NCBI RefSeq assembly: GCF_050003625.1
Contig: NC_134400.1
Span: 65,399,011-65,463,010 of the forward strand
Direction of reading: 5' to 3'
Origin: Haematobia irritans
Taxonomy: Eukaryota; Arthropoda; Insecta; Diptera; Muscidae
Length of the DNA: 64,000 bases
Positions within the stretch are counted from its first letter, which is position 1. Every line of letters begins with the position of its first letter. The notes beneath the pieces are model-generated. The model did not search any database. It saw nothing but the letters and a program-made list of their open reading frames with translations, and had not been told where the DNA came from. Positions 36,046 to 47,690 of the stretch are shown here, one piece after another. The translations under genes and the position numbers were made by a program.

Positions 36046-36857
36046 AAATATTGTATACATACCTTTGCATAAATAAAATTTTCTACACATGAGATTATAT
36101 GAATATTTTTTTAAAGTTGAACCCCCCCCCCCCGAATTAAAATCCTGGCTACGGCCTTACTGGGCCTGGTCATAGAAACATACCGGGGAACTGCGAAGCG
36201 GTTGAGTTAGCAGGGCTAGGAACTACTTTTCATATTCCATGGGAACTAGAATCTGTTGGCAACCTGCACGCTCTTACTGCGTGAGAAAGCTGTTATGATG
36301 TCAAATGTTCGATCGGAGAATTGAAAGGGTTGTAACGACATCAAGCAAATAGGGTCCCATTAAAACTTAAACCGCACACTAGATATGCTAGTGTTCTTAA
36401 GACGTCAGATATCACTCCTGATATCTGCTATAACGGGTGGCTGCCTGATAGGCGATTTTGCAGAAACTATTGGCGCGAAGTATAGTGACAACTATATGAG
36501 CTGTCATGATGCGGAGGAAAAGGAATGAATTAAACACCTCTTGTGAGAGTGTCCTGAATTTTGTGTAAGGCGTAAGCGAATTGTAGTGGCATATAGCTTT
36601 TGATTACTGGCTGCTCTGGAAAACGTTAATTTAAGCAGTCTGCTAATGTTTTTACAATAATGTGGTTGGATCAACAGAAGAAAATAATGGAGAAGGTTCA
36701 GAGGTTAAAACTAGAAGTGGTCATATATAATAGATACTTTTAGTTAATGTGGTATCACAATAGAATGAATAGTGTAAGTGAGCCTGAAACTAAATCGGTC
36801 TGTCACATTAACCAAACCTAAGATAATGTGCACGTGGCACTAAATTGTTGTGACTCA

Positions 36858-37222
<365 letters not shown>

Positions 37223-37989
37223 TACAGGGAAGTCATTGGCAAGGTTTACATTAAAAAAGCGAGCAAGTTTTATTCTTACAATATAAGTTTTATAAAAAAT
37301 TGAATTTTTATTTGTATTTATAACAATTGTCAGTTAAACATTGCTGTAGCTCATTGCCGGGCAAGAAATTTTCTCGCTGCCTCTCTGAAGGGTTAAAACA
37401 TCTACACCTGCCAATACCGTCGTTTTTGTGTCTGTTTTTTCATTACTTCTGCTGTTGGATAAATTTGAAATGAGATGAAGCTTGTTTATATAAGTTTTTA
37501 TTACCTCCCGATATCAGCCAGTTTTTGTATGGTCCCAAAAGGAAGATCCTACCAATTTTATTTGTTGACCATCTTTACTTGCCTGGAATTCGCCGGATGT
37601 CCTTTAGCTACATAAATAGGAATGGTGGTTTTAGCACCCTCAGGACCCCGTAGCTACGTCAAAGGGGTGAAAGCTGCAATGTGTGCTCATTGTTAAAATT
37701 CCTCAAAAAGAGAAAAAATAACTTCGTGTAGATGGCGAGAACACAGCATATGTAATACTGCATGGTATATGTCATTAATAAAATATATTTTAATATAAAT
37801 AAATACTATCAAAATTCTGCCTAAAATCGAAAAACTGTAATAAGCTGATACCTTGAAAGTACCTTCCTAAATATACCTTTACATAGCCCTGGAAATTAAA
37901 AATAAGACTTGAATTATAGGTACTACACAACCATATTTCATTTATTTTTAATATAATTTAATCTTGCATCTAACATTGAAGAACGTAAT
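37223..37989. other. Unassigned region
   Basis: Mixed composition, no ORF over 60 codons or recognised repeat end. Confidence 0.4.
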
Positions 37990-39290
37990 GGCCGGTACTA
38001 TGTTCGGTTTCCGCAGCATTGTAAAATTAGTTTTTTAAATCCAAAGTAAAGTAAAATTAATGGTCATGGTCCTTCTTTTTCAAATCAATGTGGTTTCGCC
38101 AGAGAGTAATCCACAACGTTAGGCACATCTGGCATTATTTTGAGGACCGAACTGTGGCCGACCACAGCGATAGCTCGCACAACCGTTGTTGCAGCTGGCT
38201 GTTTGGCAAAATGTATAAAGGCAATAGATGCAGCATGACATTAAGGGAATCTGTTCTTACTAAATGCGCCTGATACACAAGCATACACAAGCAAGTGCCG
38301 GCCACCAGACTACAACACCATATATCATTATAGAGGTCTAACCACTGCCGTGTATAGCCAATGCACAATTTTCGGTTTTAGTCCCCACTTTTTCTGTCTT
38401 TGCAGGATTTACCCCAAGGCCATTCTCTCTGATTGTCCCTGACTGTGGATGGGAATTTTCCCCTGACTGCTGGAGCCACATCGTCTGCGTATGCCACTAC
38501 TTTTATCCTTTCTTTTTCTAGGGAAACCAGAAGGTTGTTTATTGCAACATTCCAAAGAAGAGGTGATAGAACTCCTCCTTGGGGAGTGCCTCTGTTCACA
38601 TACCTTTGTATGTTTGCTTGTCCTAATGTGGCTGAAATACGTCTCCTCATTAGAAGTTTGTCTAACAGACTAAGTATACCTGGATTAACATTCAGATCTG
38701 TCAGTCCATTTAATATCGAGCTCGGATGGACGTTATTGAATGTCCATTCGATGTCAAGAAACGCCACGATTGTGTATTCATTGACAGATAGTGAGCTTTC
38801 AATAAAGCTGACTAGTTCATGTAATGCGGTCTCAGTAGACCTGCCCTTCGAGTATGCATGCTGTCGTTTCGAAAGCAAACTTAAATCGTATGTGTCATTA
38901 TTCTCCAAAGCCACTTTTATGCTACCCATATTCTCATCGGAAATACGTAAAGACCAGATAATTCGAATTGTTGAAAATCACCATTATGCCCAATCCGTAC
39001 CACATTTTGTCTTCCATTTTCAAATGAACATCCGAAATTAATTTAGCCTTGACGGCGGCAGTCGCTGTACTACGAGTGTCTGTGCAAACAATCGAGCCAC
39101 TAACTGCGTATATATATGTGATAATTTTGTGTTATTTTGCGACGTTGTCAATAACATTTCGAAGAAATAAACCCAGAAAGTACCAAAATTGCTGTTTTTC
39201 CTTCAAAATATATTGTCAACAATATAATTTTTCAATGCGTAAGGATGATTGAGGATAACTTTTTTCGCTCCAACAAACATAGTACCGGCC
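37990..39290. mobile_element. Putative TIR-bounded DNA transposon remnant (GGCCGGTACTATGTT ends)
   Basis: A perfect 15-bp inverted repeat lies at 37990-38004 and 39276-39290. Between them, 38085-38890 is a LINE-A piece and the rest is not recognised. No clear target duplication is visible, and the superfamily is unknown. Chance is unlikely for 15 bp but the element assignment remains tentative. Confidence 0.45.
38085..38890 (-). pseudogene. LINE-A copy 6, RT segment with internal deletions
   Basis: The minus strand encodes RT motifs LSKRQHAYSKGRSTETA, GTPQGGVLSPLLW and VAYADDVA. It corresponds to about 18430-19520 of copy 3. Roughly 190 bp is deleted at the join near 38390 (short shared GAAA/AAA), followed by a frameshift and further losses. 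It lies inside the TIR-bounded segment. Confidence 0.88.
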
Positions 39291-39474
39291 TTTAGCTGTA
39301 ATAAAGCTACGCAATCTACTGAATTGTTGCCATAGGAAATACTGAGTGATTCTTGTATTCGTTTCATACATCGCAAAGCTGCAAGTGTAACTAGTCCTAT
39401 GCGGTAATCAATTTCTTTCCAAAGACAATACCAAATACATTCTTCCTGCTCAAATCCATTTATAGAATAAAGAA

Positions 39475-39715
39475 GATGTCAGTATATGCTTTCTATCGAA
39501 CATGCAAAAATTATTCCATATCGGTTCCTAATTATATATAGCCCCCTTATAAACCGAGGAATAAATTTCATCCGACCGGGTTGAAATTTTGAAATTATGT
39601 TAAGAAGTTTTAAAATACCTCTCCATCGGCAAGTTTTACCACAACCCAAGTAAATCTATTGTGCAAGACAGTCTTTAGTTGCACTTTCTACGCAATCCAT
39701 GGTGGCACATATAAA
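39475..39715 (+). repeat. DINE-like family II fragment
   Basis: One subrepeat (CATGCAAAAATTATTCCATA, TATAGCCCCC) and the 3' unique part (TACGCAATCCATGGTGG), matching 8260-8765. The terminal hairpin is missing. Confidence 0.7.
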
Positions 39716-39789
39716 CATGTTTTATCATCAGATTTAGTACGAAGATTGGGCAACCCTAGTGTTAAAATCTACTAAATGTTCAGCTTGAC

Positions 39790-40275
39790 ATTTTTGAAGT
39801 TATAAGTACTCACAACGTTACGATTGGCGATGGAGCTCCGTCAAGGACCAGTGTTTATCGATGGTATGGTGAAATCAACCGAGGTCGTAGTTCACACCAA
39901 GACGAATTCCGTGAAGGTCGTCCAAAATCATTTGTTATTCCGGAAACCATTGATGTTGTGCGCCAACTGGTACTGTGAGATCGTCATGTAACCTATCGTG
40001 AGACATTACATGCATACAGTCAATATTGCATGATCATGTTAGGTTAGGTTTTCGAAAAAAACTGGACATACTGTAATTGTACCACTTTACTAACGCAGAG
40101 CACAATCATTTACTTGACATTTATCTTCCACGAAATCAGGAAAACCAACCACCGAAGAAGGATCATTTTTCACTACTACAATGCGAGCTTTCAACTTCGA
40201 GCAAACAACTTCAGTTTTGACCACTCAAAACATCGCTTTGATGGGTCATCCGCCAATTCCTCCTATTTTCATCGA
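39790..40275 (+). pseudogene. Decayed mariner transposase
   Basis: The N-terminal part reads GDGAPSRTSVYRWYGEINRG and DEFREGRPKSFVIPETID, then a stop and RHVTYRE, typical of the mariner helix-turn-helix region. After a large internal deletion the catalytic region reappears: RRRIIFHYYNAS, where the family has an HHDNAS-type motif, so the second catalytic Asp is now Tyr. Then, in another frame, come TTQNIALMGHPP. Several frameshifts. No TIRs seen. A long-dead copy. Confidence 0.75.
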
Positions 40276-40446
40276 TATATTTTGAACCACTCAACTTATC
40301 ACAGATCCATCGTCATTCAACCGTCGAACTGAACGGACGTGTTGTTTAATAGCGGACGGGTCGGCAGGTTGCAAAAATTTGACAAGTCGAACCTTACTTA
40401 AGGTAACGACATCAAAAGGAGGTAATCCCTCAAAAAAGAGATTTAA
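40276..40446. other. Unassigned left flank of piggyBac
   Basis: Could belong to the LINE-A ORF1 region that continues right of the piggyBac insertion, but the frames do not prove it. Confidence 0.3.
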
Positions 40447-40867
40447 CCCTCCGATGCCTTTGCCTTTATAGTGAGAATAGTACGCGGACGTGTGAATAGG
40501 TCCGTATGGACCTTGAATTTCACTAATAAATGCATGTTTTGGGCATCATTATAATTTTTTTTATTGTTTCAACACATAATTTACTTGTTCTGAACACAAA
40601 GACCTAAACTCAAAGACATTAGGGATAATGATAATAACAAAAAATTCTAAGAACAAAAATACACATTCGAATTTCGAAGAGCAAAAATACACACATATTT
40701 TATTTTAGTCGTCATTGAGAGAGCAACAAAAGTACATGTGCACCGAATGTACGTGTTTGTTGTTTTTTATGATTATTTTTTCTCACACATACATTCTCAA
40801 CTTTATTTCTGCGCATCAGTGAAGTAATCTCTAAATGTCTTTGAGTTCAGGTAGACGTACGAAAGAG

Positions 40868-40874
40868 TATAAAA
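40868..40874 (+). promoter_or_regulatory. Probable TATA box of the piggyBac transposase
   Basis: TATAAAA in the context GAGTATAAAAGAAG, 62 bases before the transposase ATG. Confidence 0.5.
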
Positions 40875-40936
40875 GAAGTTGTAGTTTCGTAAACCAAATC
40901 AGTCAAAGTTTAGACAGCGAAGAGTAAAATATAAAT

Positions 40937-42776
40937 ATGGCAGATGCAAGTAATTTGGACGTTGCTGAAATTGTTGTTCGCCGTAGTACACGTTACCAGC
41001 AAATGACTGCGGATGAAAGGCGTACAGCTGATAGTAGATTTGCTGATTTTATGGATGAAGAAATTGATATTGCTGCAATTGATAATTATGAAGTTGAGGA
41101 TGATGAAGATCGCACATACCAACATGCTGAAGAGTCAGATGCCGAAACTGAAGGATACGTCGAGCTAAATGAAGATACTGATGATGAAGAGGAAGAAAAT
41201 GATGGACAGGAAACGAATGAAAGTTACTATATTGGTAAAGATGGCACCCAATGGAGTAAAAAAGAACCACCAACATCACGCACTCGTTATCATAACGTGG
41301 TTGACTTCAGAAGTAGGAAACCAGGACCAACAGGAAATATACACGACCCCTATACAATAATGCGTTCAATCATGACAGAGGAAATAATACACTTAGTTCT
41401 ACGTTAAACAAATCGTAAAGGCAGAGAAGTTACAGCTGCATGGAATTTAGCGAATCCCACGAAGAAAAAGGAGTGGAAGCCAGTGACAGTGAAAGAGTTT
41501 GACGCCTTTGTAGCTATTCTTTTGTATGCTGGACTCACAAGATCAAACCATGAACCAGCTATGGAATTATGGGACGCGACGCGTTGCCCAATATACAAAG
41601 TTGTCGTACGATCGCTTCATGTGTATAAAGCAATTTATTCGATTCGACAATGGAAACACTCGACAACAGCGACTCATCAACAGCAAAACTGCGGCTATTG
41701 ACGACATTTGGGAAATGCTGCAACATAACTTGGCAGCAGCTTACACTCCTCATGAAGCACTAACAGTTGATGAGTTATTATCCTGTGAAGGGAATGATAT
41801 ATTCTGGAAAACTGCCAAACCAACAACGGGAGATAAACCAAGGACAGAACGTAGTGCTGGATCTTGTGGAAAAATATTTAGATGTTGGCCGTACTATATA
41901 CGCGGATAATTTCTTTACCACTCTTGACTTGGCGCGTATTTTGTTGAGGAGGAAGACCGCATATGTTAGTACAGTGCGCTACAACAAAACATTCATTCCA
42001 CAGGAGTTCAAGAAGAACCCGAAGCGCACCATCAATAGCACATTATTTGGGTTCAACGAGGGGGATATATCGTTATGCTCATACGTGCCAAAAAAATAAA
42101 GTGGTGAACGTGTCTCCACAATGCACTACACCTGTCTCGTTGACGAGCAAACCGAGAAGCCCTATGCCATATTATATTACAACGCCAACAAATGCGGCGT
42201 TGATACCATGGATCAAATGCTAGGCACTTACAGCTGCAAAAGAGCAACACAACGATGGCCGTTGGCCATGTTTTATAATATGGTGGACGTCGCTGCATTG
42301 GCTGCTTTTACGATTTACAACGAAATGAAGCCTATAAAAAGGAGTGACAGGCGGCGGTCGTTCTTGTTACTGCTAACGAAACAATTGGCTGTACCAAATA
42401 TCGAAGAACGTGCCCTGAACAACCATATAACCTCATATCCAAGGATACGCAATGCGATGGAAGCATTCGATGTCAGGGTAAGAAAAACATCATCAAATTC
42501 AAGAATATAATATATATTTATTTGTTTTTTATTTTTCTTTTCATTTCAGGTATTACCAAGACCGATGGAAGGCAATGTACCGTCGTTTGCGGCTAGGTCA
42601 AGTAGACCGTCATGTAGGCTTTGCCGTTCTGAATACGGGCGGCAGCGGAAATCGCGGCATACTGCTTCGGCTGCGGCAACGCTGTTTGCGGAGAACATAG
42701 CACACTTTTACATCGCTGCAACACTTGCGCACAGGGCAGGGGACAAGAAGTACACGCTTAACAACAATAAATTTTA
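40937..42776 (+). pseudogene. piggyBac-family transposase, inactivated
   Basis: Starts MADASNLDVAEIVVRRSTRY with the acidic N-terminus usual for the family, then DPYTIMRSIMTEEIIHLVLR and a stop at 41405-41407. The DDE core follows in pieces: KEFDAFVAILLYAGLTRS; a frame change near 41600; SYDRFMCIKQFIRFDNGN; LTVDE (first Asp) near 41770, immediately followed by an internal deletion removing the expected next block; GMIYSGKLP, IYADNFFTTLDLA (second Asp); a stop at 42097-42099; NKCGVDTMDQMLGTYS (third Asp). A 70-bp GT-AG interval (about 42479-42549) may be an intron. The Cys-rich C-terminus (CFGCGNAVCGEH, HRCNTC) is only readable after a frameshift near 42662. All three Asp codons survive but the enzyme cannot be made. 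Confidence 0.9.
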
Positions 42777-42975
42777 AATTTTTTATAATAGTCTTAAGAA
42801 AATTCAAGCAAAAAAAATTAAAAAAATTGAAAAAATTATTTAATTATAAACAATAAAAACAAAACAAAAAAATCAAAAAAAAATTATATGAAAAAAACAT
42901 GATTTACAAAAAAGGTCCGTAGGGACCTTTTCACACGGCCGTGAAGTTCAGAACTGTCACTCATCGGAGGGTTAA

Positions 42976-44010
42976 GGTACGCAGAAATGCATTGTTTATC
43001 CTAAAGATATTAGGATCAGTCCAATCACGTTGTCGACTAAGCAAAGCAATTCCTTAAAATGGGCGCAAGGTATTCTTGAAACTGGAAAGACGGAAAGATC
43101 ACCGGATGAACTGCCATCTTCCAAAAGGATCAAAGATCGTTTGCCTCAGTGGGAAAAAACAGTCTTGTGATGGCGATTGTAAATAGGAATGAATAGCAGT
43201 TGACGGTATTGTTCCAAAGCACAAGTAGGGGGAAATTGAGAATGCTTTGTCTGGCGTCTACTCACAGGTGCTGGAAAAGTTTCCCGGCCTAGATTCTCGA
43301 CACCAAGAGGCTGGTTGGTATCAAGAACAATTTAAGCTAGTCGCATTTGAGGACCAGAAGTCTATAGAATGTTTTAAAGCTGCGTTGATACACACAAATT
43401 ATTTTTCTGATTCATTCACGAAATTATTGATCCAATTAATTTTTTAATTGAAATGTCTTCAATCACAGAAATGATAGTATCAATTAAAAAATTAATTGAA
43501 GGTCAATTAAAAAATTAATTGATACTATTAATTTTTGTTTCAATTACAAAATTTGTTGTTTTAATTGAATTTTAAATTGAATATTTTTTAAAACTCAATT
43601 AAAATTTTAATTGGAAATTTTTTTGTGAATTTTTTTTTCTGTGTACTAATTGGTGAAGTTTGGGAAGGAGATGCTCTAGAGTTAGTTGAGTTGAAAGACA
43701 TACCGGCTCGACCTAGAGCACATGCGTGGATACTTTCAAACCCACCTGACCCTGAATCTATTTTAAATAGACTGAAACAATTCAATCCAGATCTTGCAAC
43801 AGCTAATGGGAAGGTTGGCCGTTTAGATGAAGTGGATGGACCAAGACGGCATGCAGCGTTCATATTGAACACTCATGGACAGACATGGATAGACACCGTA
43901 TGCGAGAGGAGGTTTCTACAGCCTCAAAACTCACCAAAGTTGAACCTATGGTTATTGCGAGAGTCACCGAGATCTCTGAAGAGGACATTCTTGATGACTT
44001 TTTGCTTGCC
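42976..44010 (+). pseudogene. LINE-A copy 7, ORF1 remnant (split by a MITE)
   Basis: Coding traces on the + strand: LETGKTERSPDELPSSKR (about 43080), stops, then SGVYSQVLEKFPGLDSRHQE...CFKAAL to 43390, the MITE, and IGEVWEGDALELVELKDIPA with ARPRAHAWILSNPPDPESIL after it. The last block resembles the C-terminal domain of ORF1 proteins of I/LOA/R1-type LINEs (DUF4780-like, from memory). Across the MITE the frame is continuous once one TA is removed. It is followed at 44013 by LINE-A ORF2, which is why I attach it to LINE-A, but no other copy in this window reaches ORF1. Confidence 0.6.
43391..43643. mobile_element. 253-bp AT-rich MITE with TA target duplication
   Basis: Flanked by TA (43389-43390 and 43644-43645). 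Short inverted ends CACA...AAA and TTTTTTTCTGTG. The interior is made of repeated inverted TTAATTGA-type words. Deleting it and one TA restores the LINE ORF1 frame. A second copy lies at about 60901-61113. Confidence 0.8.
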
Positions 44011-44012
44011 TA

Positions 44013-45296
44013 GCTAAACTACATCAGTTTCAAATTTAATGTTCATACCACCAAGACCATATTAGAATAGGTATAGGGAATCGTTCAATATGATGATACC
44101 GGAAATACCAGGGACAAATATGAGCACTGTGCAAGATATCGAACACGCAGTGTAGCTGATTACTAAGGCCTTCAACATCTCACTGAAAGCTGCATGCCAT
44201 AAAGGGAAGCCAAGGGGTAAAAATCGACCACCATGGTGGTCTATGGAGTTAATTAATATGAGGAAATCCTGCAGGCAGCTCTTTAACAAAGCAAAGTCCA
44301 CCAGAGCTCCGGAGGATTGAGACGCTTACAAGAAGAATCTGAGAGGATACAAACGAGAACTGAGAAAGGCTCAGCATAACTCTTGGAATGTTTACTGCAG
44401 CAGTATTGAGAATACGTCCGAGGCTTCCAGAGTACGGAAGGTACTAGCATCCACTAACTCCGCTCCAGGTTTCATTAAAGCATCGGAGGGCAATTGGACA
44501 GCGTCCAGTGAGGAGACGCTGGAGATGCTATTGGACGCACATTATCCTGGAAATCAGACGGTTGAACCAAATTCTGGCGGTGCTACAGTGGCTCAGCGGT
44601 CATTTCCTATTGAGGAAATTGTATCAGAATCTAGAATAAAATCAAATCCCCCGTACCAGATGGAATTACTCCGGCGGAGTTACAAGCAGTGACTGACAGA
44701 ATTATTCCCTGGTTGTAGGCGATATATACAGGATGTATCAACTTAGCATATATTCCAGGAAAGTGGAGGGAAACAAGAATGGTTTTCATACCTAAAGTGG
44801 GAAAAGCCTCTCACTGGAGTGCGAAGGATTTCCGACCAATCAGCTTATCCTCATTCCTACTTAAGACTCTGGAGAGGATGATAGATATTTATCTTAGAAC
44901 TAGCGTCGATTCAAGTTTGCTCTCGAAACGACAGCATGCATACTCGAAAGGCAGGTCTACTGAGACCGCATTACATGAACTAGTCAGCTTTATTGAAAGC
45001 TCACTATCTGTCAAAGAGTACACAATCGTGGCGTTTCTAGACACCGAAGGGGCGTTCAATAACATCCACCCGTAGCTTTGTACTCGTGCAAAAAGGCAAT
45101 AGGAATAAGTGGGGACTAAAACCAAAAATTTTGCATTGGCTATACACGGCAGTGGATAGAACTATAATGCTATATAGTGTTGTAGTCTGGTGGCCGGCAC
45201 TTCACCAGCCGAGAAGTTTAGACAAAGTTCAGCGTAAGGCGTGCTCGTGTATCTCAGGCGCATTCAGCAAAACAGGAACAAAATCCCTCATACTAC
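44013..45296 (+). pseudogene. LINE-A copy 7, ORF2 fragments with deletions
   Basis: Matches copy 3 from about 17497: endonuclease/RT linker, then FIPKVGK, RPISLSSFLLKTLERM (the site of the two stops in copy 3, here sense codons), KRQHAYSKGRSTETA and FLDTEGAFNNIHP. At 45062-45067 about 530 bp of RT, including the YADD box, is deleted. It resumes with LHWLYTAV and stops near 45296. Several frame breaks (for example stops near 44154 and 44318). The endonuclease 5' half is also missing. Confidence 0.88.
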
Positions 45297-45431
45297 GTTC
45301 GCACTAGACACGAAATCTCGCTATTTAGAACCAAAATCTCTTTACAAATCTCAAGTGTTCGGACTGGCAAAATAACGAGATTGCGTAGATTTGAGGATGA
45401 AAAAGTTGTTTGTAAATATATCAAAAGGCTT
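45297..45431. other. Unassigned junction between LINE-A copy 7 and LINE-B
   Basis: Contains ACACGAAATCTCGCTATTTA and related AT-rich sequence. The frame running into it from LINE-B stops resembling a LINE tail at about 45432. Confidence 0.35.
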
Positions 45432-47690
45432 AGCTGGGCAAACAAAAAGGTGACGAGTGTCATGTGGCCCTTGATTACAGATAGGACACACGTAAACTAC
45501 GCTGCTATCAATCACTGATAAATATGAATTGAGGCGGCTGCACTTGCCTGATCTTAGTTGGGCCAAAACTACCCTGTCTGCCGTGGGAGGTCTCTCTCCT
45601 CCGCTGCTATGGGCGGCGGTCGGACTCTGAGAACTGGATTAACCTTGTAGCTTCTCACCGTTTCAGCTACAGTATCCTCAAGAATCCTGTTAAGACCTGT
45701 CTGGTATCCTACTGGGATGATCTTGGTCTCCGCATAAAGGTGATCAAGGTGTGTACTGGAGACATCCTGTTGCGGTTCTAAGGGCAGCGTTCTGACAGGT
45801 CTGTATGTTATTCCACTGCGTATCGCTCGTTTGAGGTGTCCACACTGGCGCTGCATAGTTGTCCGCACCCCAAGTGCTGCCGGCAAGCGTCTTGAGGACC
45901 TTGTTTCTACCGCGGAGCTTATCACAAATTGCAGTGGCATGGGCGGATGACTTAAAAAGGCTGTCGAATGTGACCCCGAGAATCTTGGGGTAATTTGTTG
46001 TCGGAATTGTTTCGCCATCGACACTGACATTCAACTGCCTGCGTACTTCCGCCGTCCATGTAGTGAATAGTGTGTCTGAGGATTTGGTCGTAGATATCCT
46101 CAAATTTCTTGCAGTGAAATAACTTGTGCAATCGTCTGCATATGACACAATCTCGACGCCGTCAGGAGGGGGTGGAATCGAGGACAGGTAGAGGTTAAAC
46201 AGATATCACCCCGCCCTGGGGAACTCCCTGTTTAACTCTACGGGGTTTTGACTTATTGTCCCTGAATTCCAAGTACGACTGGCGTCCACACATATAATTC
46301 AGAACCCAACGCTTTGTTCCTGCCGGTAGAGATGTATTCTCGATGTCCTCAAAAAATGTGGCATGGTTGACCGTATCGAACGCTTTCGATAGGTCAAGCG
46401 CCACGAGGACCGTCCTATAACACGGCTTGGGCTGATAAAGTCCCCTATTCATATGTGTCGAAATGGCATGTAAGGCTGTCGTCGTACTGTGTACCTTACG
46501 GAATCCATGTTGATGGTGGGCAGCTGGAAAATTTTCCTCAGGGCTGGGGAGGAGTAGCGCCTCAAGTGTCTTGGCTACTGGCGAGAGGGATATCGGTCTG
46601 TACGATTCACCTTTACTCGAATCTTTGCCTGGCTTCAATAGTGGAATCACTCTTCCCATCTTCCAGACATCGGGTATAATGAGTGATTCCAAGGACAAAT
46701 TGAGGAGTGATTCCAAGGACAAATTGGTCAGGTACTCAACTCCCAGTATTCCCAGATGCTTCAACATTAGCATTGAATGATTCACGCTGTTGATGACATT
46801 GGTAACTTCGGCTGCGGTAAATTGTGGTGTGTCGTCGGCTCGGAGACCACGTATGCGACGAGTGGCTCTCCTTTTTGCTTTATCACTCTCGGGATGCTCG
46901 ACAAACTGTCGGTTGAAGTATTTGGCGCATCTCCTCGGATAAGTCACAGTCACGTCGCCAAATGTGACTGAAATCCCATCATCCCTTGTATCGGCGTTCG
47001 AGAGGGCTCTCACTGTTGACCACAATTTACCTGTCCCTGTGCTTAAGTTACATTGCTTCAGGTGCACTAACAAAGTGTTCCGCTTGTGCTCGTCGACTAT
47101 CTTTCTAATCTCTAGATTTAGTTCTCTGATTCTAGAATCAGCAGGATTAGCACGACGGCGTTCATCTCGCTCGTTTACGAGTCCCGACGCTTCGGCTGGG
47201 AAGTTGGGTCTCACTTGGACAATTCGACCAGCGGGTATGAAACGAGCGGCTGCTTTGTTGATGATGTCCCGGAATGCCCTCTGGGCAACATGAACATGAA
47301 AGGGGGCGGGAGCTCACTGAAGCGGCGATCGGAGTATTCTCTGAAGCTTTCCAGTTGGCTTTCTTTTGATGGATAAACGTCCGGCGTTCAGAGGTTATGA
47401 AATCGAAGGGTCGGTTAATGGTGAGAATTATGGGGAGGTGGCCCAATCCCAATGAAATGACGGGTTGTCAGGAAACGTAATTTATCAGACCTGGCGACGC
47501 TAAAGATAAATCTGGCGAACTGCTGCAGTCACCCATAATTCTCGTGGGGCCTCTTCGTTCACCGTGCAAAATGTGGAGTCATCTATCTACTCTGCCAAAG
47601 CTGTGCCCCTCTATTCATTACCTAGGAGTGAATGCCAAAGGTCATGGTGGGCATTAAAGTCTCTTAGAACCAATCGGTTATGTCGCATAG
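45432..47690 (-). pseudogene. LINE-B: Jockey-type ORF2, inactivated
   Basis: Minus strand, in order. Endonuclease piece LRDFNAHHDLWHSLLGNE followed by stops. HLPIILTINRPFDF, where the conserved SDH has become LGH and the catalytic Asp is lost. A frameshift near 47320. RT with IPLLKPGKD, YRPISLSPVAKTLEALL, ALDLSKAFDTVNH and RRVKQGVPQGGVISV then a stop. After a short deletion, VSYADDCTSYF (YADD box) and NYPKILGVTFDSLF. Finally the Cys/His tail AQLRSGKCSRLNSYLS and VCPICNQGPHDTRHLFVCPA. The order and tail motif fit the Jockey clade. The 5' end stops at the SINE. Confidence 0.87.

Larger units (their letters stand above)
34412..36158 (+). mobile_element. hAT-type element inserted in LINE-A copy 5
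   Basis: Begins AAGGCCGTA and ends with the complement TACGGCCTT; the subterminal regions carry G-runs and C-runs (34430-34465 and 36122-36133). LINE-A sequence continues on both sides. The 8-bp target duplication is imperfect (about CTGGCCTC against CTGGGCCT). Inside is a hAT transposase C-terminus and a further nested element. Confidence 0.78.
34167..36822 (+). pseudogene. LINE-A copy 5b, RNase H to 3' end, split by a hAT element
   Basis: Plus-strand match to about 19668-20588 of copy 3: the RNase H region to 34410, the hAT insertion 34412-36158, then PGHRNIPGN, the Cys-rich tail and the 3' UTR ending in a degenerate AACCAAACCTAA at 36822. Numerous frameshifts. About 510 bp of the LINE between segments 5a and 5b is missing, as expected for twin priming with a junction deletion. 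Confidence 0.85.
40447..42971 (+). mobile_element. piggyBac element with intact TTAA ends
   Basis: The host TTAA is duplicated (40443-40446 and 42972-42975). The terminal inverted repeat starts CCCTCCGATG on both sides. A subterminal inverted repeat of about 25 bp (CGTGTGAATAGGTCC near 40490, inverse near 42925) contains a near-palindromic AGGTCCGTATGGACCT. Length 2525 bp is in the usual range. Ends are preserved but the transposase is not. Confidence 0.93.

Noticed and set aside
38433..39041. 202-codon plus-strand ORF
   Set aside because: Antisense of LINE-A copy 6; the minus strand encodes the YADD and GTPQGG motifs.
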